From positions 1-8,345 of the forward strand of contig OMVW01000054.1 of assembly GCA_900314595.1 (NCBI GenBank): 8,345 bases of DNA, in the 5' to 3' direction. The stretch is from an uncultured Dialister sp. (lineage in GTDB: Bacteria > Bacillota > Negativicutes > Veillonellales > Dialisteraceae). A model generated the notes under the pieces. The model ran no database searches. It was given only the letters and a program-made list of their open reading frames with translations, and had not been told where the DNA came from. Below, piece after piece: positions 1 through 5,090 of this stretch. Position numbers and translations under genes: made by a program. The stretch's first letter is position 1; each line of letters opens with the position of its first letter.

Positions 1-95
1 TAATTTTACCTAAAACGGAAGGCCCTTGCTATTCTTTTTTAGAAAAAGACCGATATTATCTAGGAAAACACAAGATTGTTAACTGCGAAGTTTGA
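1..95 (+). CDS. C-terminal fragment of an unidentified protein
   Basis: A reading frame enters from the left edge (first full codon at base 3) and runs 30 codons to TGA at 93-95. The visible tail contains Pro-Lys-Thr-Glu-Gly, a Tyr-Tyr-Leu-Gly-Lys stretch and ends Asn-Cys-Glu-Val. The composition looks like a folded protein, and a convincing terminator follows 22 bases after the stop, which supports a real gene end. I do not recognise the family from so short a piece. It is the only plus-strand gene in the window and is convergent with larE across a long repeat-filled gap. Confidence 0.6.
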   Translation, partial: ILPKTEGPCYSFLEKDRYYLGKHKIVNCEV

Positions 96-117
96 GTTAG
101 CAGTTATCAGTGAAGGG

Positions 118-149
118 GCGGCGCATCAATAGAAGGCGCCGCAGTTTTT
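118..149 (+). terminator. Rho-independent terminator of the left-edge gene
   Basis: Perfect 7-bp stem GCGGCGC (118-124) / GCGCCGC (136-142) with an 11-base loop, followed by AGTTTTTA. It sits just after the TGA at 95, in the plus-strand direction. Confidence 0.8.
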
Positions 150-204
150 ATATTGGTTCTTCCCGTTAAAGATATCTGTCGTCATCGGTGCTTATGGGTT
201 CGAC

Positions 205-262
205 AGGTTCGTCCCCTCACCGCTATCGCGGAGCTCCCCTATCGAGGGGAGCCTTTCCCATT
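205..262. repeat. GC-rich stem-loop repeat, copy 1
   Basis: Two adjacent hairpins: CCGC-tatc-GCGG (220-231) and GCTCCCCT-atcg-AGGGGAGC (233-252, 8 bp perfect), followed by CTTTCC. It shares the GTTCGTCCCCTCAC lead-in with copy 2 and the GGGGAGCCTTTCC end with copy 3. Confidence 0.7.
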
Positions 263-408
263 CGCAGCTGCGGACTTTAGAGACATTTCGCATATTTGAG
301 TCATTTCCAACTTGTACCGATAGTCAGCCCTGCAACACCTGCTCGCGGGAGCTTCCCCCGCCCCCGGACGCTGGACAATCCGACGAAGTACATTTCTCCT
401 TATATGTG

Positions 409-459
409 CAGTTCGTCCCCTCACCCGCTTCGCGGGAGCTCCCCGGGGATGAGCTTACC
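409..459. repeat. GC-rich stem-loop repeat, copy 2
   Basis: Starts with the same GTTCGTCCCCTCAC lead-in as copy 1. Its first hairpin is CCCGC-ttc-GCGGG (424-436), followed by AGCTCCCCGGGG. The second hairpin is decayed: AGCT is present on both flanks, but the arm is shortened relative to copy 1. Confidence 0.65.
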
Positions 460-488
460 TTTTAGCACACTTTCGACTTGTACGAGAG

Positions 489-565
489 TACAGCCCCTCC
501 GGCCGCTTCGCGTCCACCTCCCCGAACTTCGGGGAGGCTGGGAGGGGAGCCTTTCCGAATTGCGA
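489..565. repeat. GC-rich stem-loop repeat, copy 3 (three-arm fold)
   Basis: An outer stem CCCCTCC (494-500) pairs with GGAGGGG (541-547). It encloses a GGCCGCTTCGCG arm and a 10-bp inverted repeat, CCTCCCCGAA (517-526) against TTCGGGGAGG (528-537). The predicted shape is a three-way junction. It ends with GGGGAGCCTTTCC like copy 1. Confidence 0.65.
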
Positions 566-626
566 TAGAGTCTTTAAGTACATGATGTTTCGTCAGTTAG
601 CCCCAATTTCGACAAGAAACGATAGA

Positions 627-682
627 TGAACCCACCCGGCCGCTCCGCGTCCACCCTCCCAGCACTCGGGAGGGTGGGGACC
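627..682. repeat. GC-rich stem-loop repeat, copy 4
   Basis: Contains GGCCGCTCCGCGTCCACC, nearly the same as GGCCGCTTCGCGTCCACC in copy 3. A perfect 10-bp stem follows: CCACCCTCCC (651-660) with GGGAGGGTGG (668-677) around a 7-base loop. The outer stem of copy 3 is poorly kept. Confidence 0.6.
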
Positions 683-846
683 GGTATTGTGCTGATGGAT
701 TTCCCCATAATTACCGGGAATGTGTAGTGCAGGGGGAAGCACAAATCATCCCATTCGTCTACTTCGTCGACACCTTCCCTGGCCAGAAAAGACCGCCATT
801 CCCTTTCCTTCGCTCCCTCACCTGTTTTCCGATTTCCTCATATGTG

Positions 847-890
847 CGGCCCGAAGGGCCGTTTAATAAGATTGGTTCCCGCAGGGAACC
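847..890 (-). terminator. Paired hairpins downstream of larE, possible weak terminator
   Basis: In the minus direction the first hairpin is GGTTCCC-TGC-GGGAACC (874-890), followed by AATCTTATT, a poor U-tract. The second is CGGCCC-TTC-GGGCCG (847-861). These are the only stable hairpins after larE apart from the G-rich run, so they may end its transcript. The missing T-run keeps confidence low. Confidence 0.35.
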
Positions 891-898
891 ATATCCTT

Positions 899-937
899 CC
901 CGATCACCCCGACGGCCCCGATCACCCCGACCGCCCC
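899..937 (-). other. G-quadruplex motif in the larE 3' region
   Basis: On the minus (larE sense) strand there are five G-tracts, four of four Gs and one of three, each separated by exactly five bases (CGGTC, TGATC, CCGTC, TGATC). This meets the usual G-quadruplex pattern of at least four tracts of three or more Gs with loops of seven or fewer. The DNA is a 9-bp tandem repeat with an 18-bp higher-order unit. It begins about 30 bases after the larE stop codon. Confidence 0.7.
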
Positions 938-967
938 GAAAATCGGATGAATCTCAAAACAAAGTAT

Positions 968-1789
968 TTACTTTTTGTCTCCAAGAACTTCATCCATACT
1001 TCCCATGCGATACCCTGCCAGGTCCATGGTGACGTAGGTGAAGCCCAGTCCTTTGAATACGCGGAGCAATTCATTGTGGATGCCGAAAAGTTTCAGCAGA
1101 TTTTCCGGCAGTACTTCGATGCGGGCCATATTTCCATCATGGAGACGGACGCGGAATTGTTTGAAGCCTTTGGAGAAGAGATAGTCTTCCGCTTTTTCCA
1201 CCATGGAGAGTTTATCTGCGGTAATGGTCTGGCCGTATGGGAAACGGGTGGCCATGCAGGCAAAGGAGGGTTTGCTCCAGGTGGGAAGGCCGACTTCGCG
1301 GGAAAGTTCGCGAATGTCTGCCTTGTACAGTTCTGCATAGCGGAGAGGACTTTTGATATCCAGTTCAGCCAGGGCTTTGAGTCCCGGGCGGTACTGGGAG
1401 GCATCGTTCAGGTTCGTCCCGTCAATGACATAGTCAAATCCTTCTTCCACTGCCAGTTTCTTCAGGGTAGAGAAAAGGAAATGTTTGCACAGATAGCAGC
1501 GGTTCTCCGGATTTTCCGCAAATCCTTCGATTTTGAACTGATCCATGGAAATCACTTTCTGCCGGATGCCCTCCTTCTGGCAGAAATCGATGGCATCAGC
1601 CACTTCCCTTTCCGGCACGGAGGCCAGGTTCATGGTCACGGCCATGGCTTTGTCTCCCAGCATTTTTCTCGCTTCATGGAGTAAGTAAGTGGAATCTACT
1701 CCTCCCGAAAAGGCGAGCATGACGCTTCCCAGTCCCTGCAGGTAGGCTTCGAGAATATCCTGTTTATGCTGCAATTCTTCGCTGATCAT
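968..1789 (-). CDS. larE: ATP-dependent sulfur transferase LarE (nickel-pincer cofactor synthesis)
   Basis: A 273-residue protein of the PP-loop ATPase superfamily. LarE activates the carboxylate of a nicotinic-acid-derived precursor with ATP and inserts sulfur, making the dithiolated ligand that LarC loads with nickel for lactate racemase and related enzymes. The PP-loop SGGVDST lies at residues 28-34. Asn-Arg-Cys-Tyr-Leu-Cys-Lys at 96-102 gives a CxxC pair (Cys98, Cys101), and Cys178 in ACMATRFPYG matches the sulfur-donor cysteine of Lactobacillus plantarum LarE (Cys176). Three such cysteines are known from the iron-sulfur-cluster type of LarE. Length is normal for the family. The ATG at 1789 is preceded by GATGAGAG as ribosome binding site, with a strong extended -10 some 85 bases upstream. 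No larA, larB or larC lies in the window, so the enzyme served is unknown here. Confidence 0.9.
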   Translation of the reverse strand: MISEELQHKQDILEAYLQGLGSVMLAFSGGVDSTYLLHEARKMLGDKAMAVTMNLASVPEREVADAIDFCQKEGIRQKVISMDQFKIEGFAENPENRCYLCKHFLFSTLKKLAVEEGFDYVIDGTNLNDASQYRPGLKALAELDIKSPLRYAELYKADIRELSREVGLPTWSKPSFACMATRFPYGQTITADKLSMVEKAEDYLFSKGFKQFRVRLHDGNMARIEVLPENLLKLFGIHNELLRVFKGLGFTYVTMDLAGYRMGSMDEVLGDKK

Positions 1790-1815
1790 AGCAATCTCTC
1801 ATCTTTCACTTTCGA

Positions 1816-1835
1816 CTTCAGGCGCAGACCTGAAG
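1816..1835 (-). promoter_or_regulatory. Hairpin in the larE leader
   Basis: CTTCAGG (1829-1835 read on the minus strand) pairs with CCTGAAG (1816-1822) around a 6-base loop, ending about 26 bases before the larE start codon. It matches no riboswitch class I know. On the plus strand a T-run follows only ten bases later, so a plus-strand terminator is unlikely. Confidence 0.35.
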
Positions 1836-1874
1836 GATAGAATTTTTTTACCACGTCTCTGCGGTATTTCATAC

Positions 1875-1883
1875 ATTATATCA
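1875..1883 (-). promoter_or_regulatory. Extended -10 promoter of larE
   Basis: The minus strand reads TGATATAAT, a perfect extended -10 (TGn plus TATAAT). No good -35 lies 16-18 bases upstream, which is usual for extended -10 promoters. It would give a leader of roughly 80 bases containing the 1816-1835 hairpin. Confidence 0.6.
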
Positions 1884-1975
1884 TTGATTGGCATGGGAAA
1901 TATAGAAACAGTGCAAAACATGTCTAAAAAGTAATGCCCGCCATAGAGGAAATGGATGCCATTCCTTTATTTCCA

Positions 1976-2010
1976 CACAAAAAGCCGTGCCTTTCTGCAA
2001 AGCACGACTT
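1976..2010 (-). terminator. Terminator downstream of the 49-residue gene
   Basis: In the minus direction AAGTCGTGCTTT pairs with AAAGGCACGGCTT around a GCAG loop (one G.U pair and one bulged G), followed by TTTTGTGT. It lies about 100 bases after the stop codon of the small gene at 2113-2262. The plus-strand reading is followed by TTTTC, so it may work weakly in both directions. Confidence 0.65.
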
Positions 2011-2112
2011 TTCTTCCCATATGTATGCGAAACCATCCGCGATGCCTGTGGGCAGCTGCTATTTCTAAGTTCTAATCATACAGTGATCACGAATCCGTTC
2101 GCTCAGGACCTT

Positions 2113-2262
2113 TCAGTCCTGATGGTGGGAACCAGTGAGTCCGGCATTTACGATAGCTCCATCAAAGCAGGATTTGACGCTCAGACGGGAAATGCTGTAA
2201 ATGCTGTAGCCAATCCATGCTGCGGAGGCAGCGAGAATCGACACTGTCCAAATTGTACTCAT
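2113..2262 (-). CDS. Small single-pass membrane protein, paralogue of the FeoB-associated-type protein
   Basis: A 49-residue protein, short enough to be missed by routine gene calling. The ATG at 2262 is preceded by AGAAAGGAAG with five bases of spacing, and a promoter with a perfect TATAAT lies upstream. Residues 4-24 form one hydrophobic helix. Over the first 26 residues it matches the protein encoded at 2937-3206 at 14 positions without a gap, including Trp5-Thr6, Ala14-Ala15-Trp16 and Gly18-Tyr19-Ser20. It has a single cysteine (Cys32) where the other protein has Cys-Ala-Ser-Cys, and it lacks the long basic tail. Function is unknown; by relationship it may sit in the membrane near a metal transporter, but the missing CxxC argues against the same metal role. 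The stop codon lies within an inverted repeat, TCAGGAC / GTCCTGA (2103-2122). Confidence 0.7.
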   Translation of the reverse strand: MSTIWTVSILAASAAWIGYSIYSISRLSVKSCFDGAIVNAGLTGSHHQD

Positions 2263-2295
2263 ATATACTTCCTTTCTTAACTTGCCGGCGAAGCC

Positions 2296-2324
2296 ATTAT
2301 AACATGAGCTTTCAGAAATGAAAA
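2296..2324 (-). promoter_or_regulatory. Promoter of the 49-residue gene
   Basis: On the minus strand TATAAT (2296-2301) lies 17 bases from TTTTCA (2319-2324), a four-of-six match to the -35 consensus. It is about 33 bases upstream of the start codon. No Fur-box-like sequence is present, unlike at the related gene at 2937-3206. Confidence 0.6.
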
Positions 2325-2827
2325 GAACGCGTATTAGAAAAATCAGTCAAAATTCATGTCTTGAGGATGGCAGGAATTATCGGATTTTATTAGAAATTTA
2401 GTGATAACTAACATTAAAATCGCCTATTTATGGTAAATGATATTTGGTATTTAATTGTATACGAAGGACAGATGACATACAATCTTCCGCCCCCGGAAAT
2501 CCATCAATCGGGTATATACAGCAGTGTCCATTCATAAGGGGAAAATGGACCGGACGAATAAATATGCATGGATAGAGGAAATACCAGTCGTCACTGATTT
2601 AGCATGATGAAACATAGACTGAAAGTTATCAATTATCAGTTCGCAGTCATCAGAAAACGGAACAGGCAGCCCCAAAGCCGGACAAATAATAAAGAGGGAC
2701 CGCTCCCGGAAATGCTGCATCCCGGGGAGGCGCTCCGCCATCCGATGTGCGTCACTTCCCAAGTCTTTTGAAATCATCTTCGCCCCGATTCAAAAGTGGT
2801 TCAAGGCAATAGCCCGGATATAAAACC
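2325..2827. other. Intergenic DNA with degenerate repeat remnants
   Basis: No credible gene. It contains a run of related short words near 2622-2652 (AGTTATCA, ATTATCAG, CAGTCATCAG) of the kind found in several other gaps here. At 2711-2783 the words GCTGCATCCCG and ATCATCTTCG occur; both recur, closer together, at 3308-3347. This suggests a dispersed intergenic element decayed to different degrees. The rest (2330-2620) is AT-rich and I see nothing in it. Confidence 0.5.
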
Positions 2828-2851
2828 GGCGCCCCTTTATTTCAGGGCGCC
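2822..2851 (-). terminator. Second, weaker terminator after the FeoB-associated-type gene
   Basis: Perfect 7-bp stem GGCGCCC (2828-2834) / GGGCGCC (2845-2851). In the minus direction it is followed by GGTTTTATA. It lies beyond the strong terminator at 2896-2929 and may be a backup. Confidence 0.45.
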
Positions 2852-2852
2852 A

Positions 2853-2893
2853 CCTTCACTTACCTCTTATCACTTAACACTTACCACATTGAC
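2853..2893. repeat. Degenerate CACTTA/TTATCA short repeat
   Basis: Loose tandem words: CTTCACTTA, CTCTTATCA, CTTAACA, CTTACCACA. The same word family (TTAGTG/TTATCA and complements) appears at 94-114, 7095-7122 and 7962-7997, always in gaps next to a hairpin or terminator. Confidence 0.5.
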
Positions 2894-2895
2894 TG

Positions 2896-2929
2896 AAAAA
2901 TAAAAAACCGACTGCTTTCGCAACCGGTT
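2896..2929 (-). terminator. Strong terminator of the FeoB-associated-type gene
   Basis: In the minus direction AACCGGTTGC-GAAA-GCAGTCGGTT forms a 10-bp stem (two G.U pairs) with a GAAA tetraloop, followed by a run of Ts broken by one A. It starts 7 bases past the stop codon at 2937. Confidence 0.9.
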
Positions 2930-2936
2930 CTTTCAA

Positions 2937-3206
2937 TCAACCATTCCCCATCATTTTCCGGATCCGCTCCCGCCGTCTCCTGGCCGCTTCTTCATCTACA
3001 ATGATGTGGTGGCCGTTATTCATGACGAATTCCGCTTTTTTCGGGAGAGGCTGCTTTTTATTGTTGTACTTTGCATAGTCAAAGTCCGCTCCCAGAGCGC
3101 AGGAGGCGCAGTCACGGCCTGTGCTTCCCCGCCACATGCGGTACAGGCTGTAGCCGAACCAGGCGGCAATGATGGCGATAATAAGTCCTGTCCAAAAGGT
3201 ATTCAT
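2937..3206 (-). CDS. FeoB-associated-type Cys-containing membrane protein
   Basis: An 89-residue protein. A longer frame opens at 3242, but I chose the ATG at 3206 because AGAAAGGAC lies 8 bases before it and because the longer start would place the promoter and Fur box inside the gene. Residues 4-24 form one membrane helix. Next come a short basic stretch and Arg-Asp-Cys-Ala-Ser-Cys-Ala (Cys33, Cys36), then a hydrophilic tail ending in a strongly basic segment (Arg-rich, 75-85). This layout fits the small proteins often encoded beside the ferrous-iron transporter FeoB (FeoB_associated family). Here no feoA or feoB is adjacent, so the gene is an orphan within the window. The promoter overlaps a near-consensus Fur box, so repression in iron-replete cells is expected. 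The family call rests on the short N-terminal pattern and is fairly but not fully sure. Confidence 0.7.
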   Translation of the reverse strand: MNTFWTGLIIAIIAAWFGYSLYRMWRGSTGRDCASCALGADFDYAKYNNKKQPLPKKAEFVMNNGHHIIVDEEAARRRRERIRKMMGNG

Positions 3207-3220
3207 AGTGCTGTCCTTTC

Positions 3221-3235
3221 TGATTATCATTCTCA
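3221..3235 (-). promoter_or_regulatory. Fur box
   Basis: The plus strand reads TGATTATCATTCTCA, 12 of 14 matches to the 7-1-7 Fur consensus TGATAAT-n-ATTATCA, with one mismatch in each half. On the minus strand GAGAATGATAATCA matches 13 of the first 14 bases of the classical 19-bp Fur site. It lies directly after the -10 box, over the likely transcription start, a position suited to repression. Confidence 0.75.
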
Positions 3236-3240
3236 AGAGC

Positions 3241-3269
3241 ATTATAGCATAGGTATGGTAAAAAGTAAA
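3241..3269 (-). promoter_or_regulatory. Promoter of the FeoB-associated-type gene
   Basis: On the minus strand TATAAT (3241-3246), a 17-base spacer and TTTACT (3264-3269, four of six to TTGACA). The predicted start, near 3234, falls in the Fur box. Confidence 0.75.
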
Positions 3270-3806
3270 AGTAGAAATACCTAAGTTTAAGAATCAGGGA
3301 TCAGGGGTGCTGCATCCCGATGGGCTGGTGTGGAGTCATCTTCGAAAGGAAGGAGCAGTTGGCGGTTAGTGGAAGGAACAGTAAAATTTCCGAAGGCACT
3401 GTCCGGGCCGGCTGAAAAATCCATGCTTTTTAAATTATGAATTTTCGGAGAAAAGAGGAATATTTCCGCAATTTTCAGAAAGGAAGCGCAGCGTTTTCTC
3501 TTTTCAAACTTTTTCTCGCCCCTTTATATTCATCGGATTACATCATTATTCCCGGGGGTATCTATCTTTTTATTGGATAGCCGGGCTTTTCCCGGATTTA
3601 TTCCTTAAAATCATACTTCTAGCAATACATGATTTGTACGGATATCCGATGATGAGCGTATTTTCTAATTTTTCTCTCATGATTTAGCTGATTTTTTTAT
3701 CTCTGGCTTTGATAATCATTTTATCAATATATTGTTATAGAAAACATAAATATCGAAAGTTTTGCCTCCAGAGCGCTCTTCACTGGCCATCTGCCGCTTT
3801 CCTGCG
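3270..3806. other. Gene-poor AT-rich region with palindromes
   Basis: No convincing gene. The repeat words GCTGCATCCCG and GTCATCTTCG occur at 3308-3347, and a short TTAGTGGAAGG word near 3366-3376. A 47-codon plus-strand frame (3437-3580) has no ribosome binding site. Directly after it, CCGGG-ctttt-CCCGG (3581-3595) is followed by ATTTATTCC; its first arm can alternatively pair with CCCGG at 3551-3555. TGATAA and TTATCA form an inverted repeat (3710-3726) resembling a Fur box with two extra bases, next to the perfect palindrome CAATATATTG (3725-3734). Confidence 0.5.
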
Positions 3807-3841
3807 AAAGAAAAACGCCGGTTGTATGTTAACCGGCGTTT
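3807..3841 (-). terminator. Terminator of the peptide deformylase gene
   Basis: Perfect 11-bp inverted repeat, AAACGCCGGTT (3813-3823) with AACCGGCGTTT (3831-3841), 7-base loop. In the minus direction it continues with TTCTTTC after the arm. It begins only four bases past the TAG stop codon. Confidence 0.9.
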
Positions 3842-3845
3842 ACGC

Positions 3846-4259
3846 CTAAATGAGTATTCCCTGCAGGTGGTCCATTTCATGCTGCACGATTTCTGCGGTG
3901 AATCCTTTGAACCGGGACTTCTTTCTGTGGAAATTTTCATCCTCGTATCGTACTTCCACCCAGTCATACCTTTTGCAGGGCCGTTTCCCGAAAAGGGAGA
4001 GACACCCTTCCTCCGTTTCATAGGAAGTCTCCGAAGTCTTTGTGATTTCCGGGTTGTACATGAGAATGGTCTTATTTCCATCTTTTATGGCAATGATGGC
4101 CTTTCCGATACCGATCATATTGGCCGCCATGCCCACACAGTTTTCACGATGAGCCTCCAGCGTATCCGCCAGATCCCGCCCCGCAGAGCTGTCCTTCTTC
4201 GAAGCCTTCTCCGCCTTCCGCTGCAGGAAAAGGATATCCCTCACAATAGGTCTTTCCAT
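3846..4259 (-). CDS. def: Peptide deformylase (short, variant motif 1)
   Basis: A 137-residue protein of the metal-dependent deformylase family, which removes the formyl group from the N-terminal methionine of new proteins. The three family motifs are present in order: CVGMAANMIG at 41-50, EGCLS at 84-88 (Cys86 as metal ligand) and HEMDH at 127-131 (His127 and His131 ligands, Glu128 catalytic). Motif 1 departs from the classical GxGxAAxQ: the first Gly is Cys41 and the Gln position is Met48. I recall similar MAANMIG sequences in a common branch of Firmicute deformylases, so this is probably a subfamily trait rather than damage. The protein stops seven residues after the last motif, shorter than typical 150-190-residue enzymes. 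The frame is open further upstream, but the ATG at 4259 follows GTGAGGAATT and matches family N-termini. It may be a second deformylase beside a canonical one elsewhere. Confidence 0.85.
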   Translation of the reverse strand: MERPIVRDILFLQRKAEKASKKDSSAGRDLADTLEAHRENCVGMAANMIGIGKAIIAIKDGNKTILMYNPEITKTSETSYETEEGCLSLFGKRPCKRYDWVEVRYEDENFHRKKSRFKGFTAEIVQHEMDHLQGILI

Positions 4260-4288
4260 AAATTCCTCACTAATCCATATCTGAAAAT

Positions 4289-4345
4289 GGCACGCTTCAT
4301 TTTCTGACGCGTGCCGGCTGCACAGGCAGCATTTCCCTGCCTCTG
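4289..4345 (-). promoter_or_regulatory. Structured leader upstream of the deformylase gene
   Basis: In the minus direction there is first a short hairpin, AGGCAG / CTGCCT (about 4326-4344). Next GGCACGC pairs with GCGTGCC (4289-4315), followed by ATTTTCAG. GAAAATG inside that loop can instead pair with CATTTTC that starts in the 3' arm, so two hairpins exclude each other. This could be an attenuator or an extra terminator of the upstream gene; no known riboswitch is recognised. Confidence 0.3.
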
Positions 4346-4353
4346 CACAATCT

Positions 4354-4383
4354 CCATAAATATTGGCGGCCATCAGGCCGCCA
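4354..4383 (-). terminator. Probable terminator of the YbjN-like gene
   Basis: GGCGGCC-tgat-GGCCGCC (4365-4382), a 7-bp GC stem extended by one T-A pair. In the minus direction it is followed by AATATTTATGG, a weak U-tract. It lies about 90 bases after the stop at 4472. Confidence 0.5.
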
Positions 4384-4393
4384 CCAATACGAG

Positions 4394-4420
4394 GAACGAA
4401 CAACGAACAACGAAGAACGA
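4394..4420. repeat. 7-bp microsatellite CGAACAA
   Basis: CGAACAA at 4397-4403 and 4404-4410, then CGAAGAA and CGA, preceded by GAA. It lies in the gap between the YbjN-like gene and its probable terminator. Confidence 0.6.
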
Positions 4421-4471
4421 CCTCGAAAATGTCTCCAGGCTGCTAAAAACGAATACCTAACCACTCAAAAC

Positions 4472-4969
4472 TCAGATCTCAAACCCGTTCGTCTGGTCTC
4501 CGGTCTGGTTCAGCCGCCTTGCCAGATCATCGTAGGTTTCATGAAGATGGTAAACGATGAGATCCAGAAGCGTCCTGATCACTTCGGGATCGAAATTTTC
4601 CACCCGGCTGGTGACAGTGGTATCCAGAAATACATTTTCATCGTCATTGACGGAATATTTCACGATCGCATGCTCTGTATTCAGCTTATTGATATAATCC
4701 ATGAACGTCTTCCGCGCCGGTCCCCTGGGCACGGTACCCAGATGGGTGCGGATCAGTGTGTACATACTGTTGTCCGTAATGACGGCCACCACCAGCTTGT
4801 GCTTCGAGCCGGCAGGAATGGCAGTCATAAAGACCACCGTATCAAAAGAATCATGGGCATCCCGACGGCGGAAAAAATTCAGGCCGTTATCCTTCATATA
4901 CTTTTCGAAAATATCAGCCTTCTGATTTTTCATCTTCGGTCCCTGTGGAAATGGAGTCACTGTAGCCAT
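4472..4969 (-). CDS. YbjN-like protein
   Basis: A 165-residue soluble protein without signal peptide or membrane helix. The pattern fits the YbjN / type III chaperone-like fold: an N-terminal helix (about 17-28), a strand region with Asp-Thr-Val-Val-Phe and Leu-Val-Val-Ala-Val-Ile, then a helix with Asp-Tyr-Ile-Asn-Lys-Leu-Asn. After that come a strand with Asn-Val-Phe-Leu-Asp and a final helical part (about 128-155). Such proteins are thought to act as small regulators or chaperone-like factors; no enzyme motif is visible. I prefer the ATG at 4969, which follows AGAAAGG with 8 bases of spacing, over an in-frame TTG two codons earlier. It is a single gene with its own -10 box at 5021-5026 and a probable terminator at 4354-4383. 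The family call is moderate, based on pattern and not on a search. Confidence 0.6.
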   Translation of the reverse strand: MATVTPFPQGPKMKNQKADIFEKYMKDNGLNFFRRRDAHDSFDTVVFMTAIPAGSKHKLVVAVITDNSMYTLIRTHLGTVPRGPARKTFMDYINKLNTEHAIVKYSVNDDENVFLDTTVTSRVENFDPEVIRTLLDLIVYHLHETYDDLARRLNQTGDQTNGFEI

Positions 4970-5020
4970 AATCAAAACCTTTCTATATTACATGAAATAG
5001 AAATCGTACATTACCTATTT

Positions 5021-5026
5021 ATTATA
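5021..5026 (-). promoter_or_regulatory. -10 box of the YbjN-like gene
   Basis: A perfect TATAAT on the minus strand, 51 bases before the start codon. The best -35 at 17 bases spacing is TTTCTA, only three of six, so activation by another factor is possible. Confidence 0.5.
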
Positions 5027-5050
5027 CAGAATCAGAAGAACAATAGAAAC

Positions 5051-5068
5051 AGGAAATTCCAATTTCCT
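5051..5068. promoter_or_regulatory. 8-bp inverted repeat upstream of the YbjN-like promoter
   Basis: AGGAAATT-CC-AATTTCCT, a perfect palindrome with two central bases, about 25 bases upstream of the TATAAT and 23 bases from the edge of the 62-bp array. The size suits an operator; its two-base centre suits a DNA site better than an RNA hairpin. Confidence 0.4.
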
Positions 5069-5090
5069 CATCATTTCATAATGAAACCCT

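Larger units (their letters stand above)
96..967. other. Gene-free region between convergent genes
   Basis: About 870 bases without a credible gene. Open frames here (for example plus 296-568 and 727-1032) are rich in Pro, Arg and Ser and follow the GC-rich stem-loops, so I treat them as chance. The first half holds the stem-loop repeat family (four copies listed separately). Between copies the text is partly related: ACTTGTAC followed by a short spacer and AGCCC occurs near 310-330 and again near 475-497, so whole units of roughly 150-200 bases seem to have been duplicated. From 683 to 846 I see nothing identifiable. From 847 on there are two hairpins and a G-quadruplex motif downstream of larE. 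Confidence 0.7.

Noticed and set aside
195..215. GGGTTCGACAGG resembles the start region of tmRNA
   Set aside because: No tag reading frame, no matching 3' acceptor half within the next 400 bases, and the surrounding DNA is stem-loop repeat.
842..1684. 280-codon plus-strand frame opposite larE
   Set aside because: It lies antisense to a clearly conserved gene; its composition mirrors larE codon usage and it lacks a ribosome binding site.
2532..2777. 81-codon minus-strand frame
   Set aside because: It runs through degenerate intergenic repeat words, has a poor ribosome binding site and no recognisable features.
3437..3580. 47-codon plus-strand frame as a gene
   Set aside because: No ribosome binding site or clear promoter; kept only as a low-interest observation.
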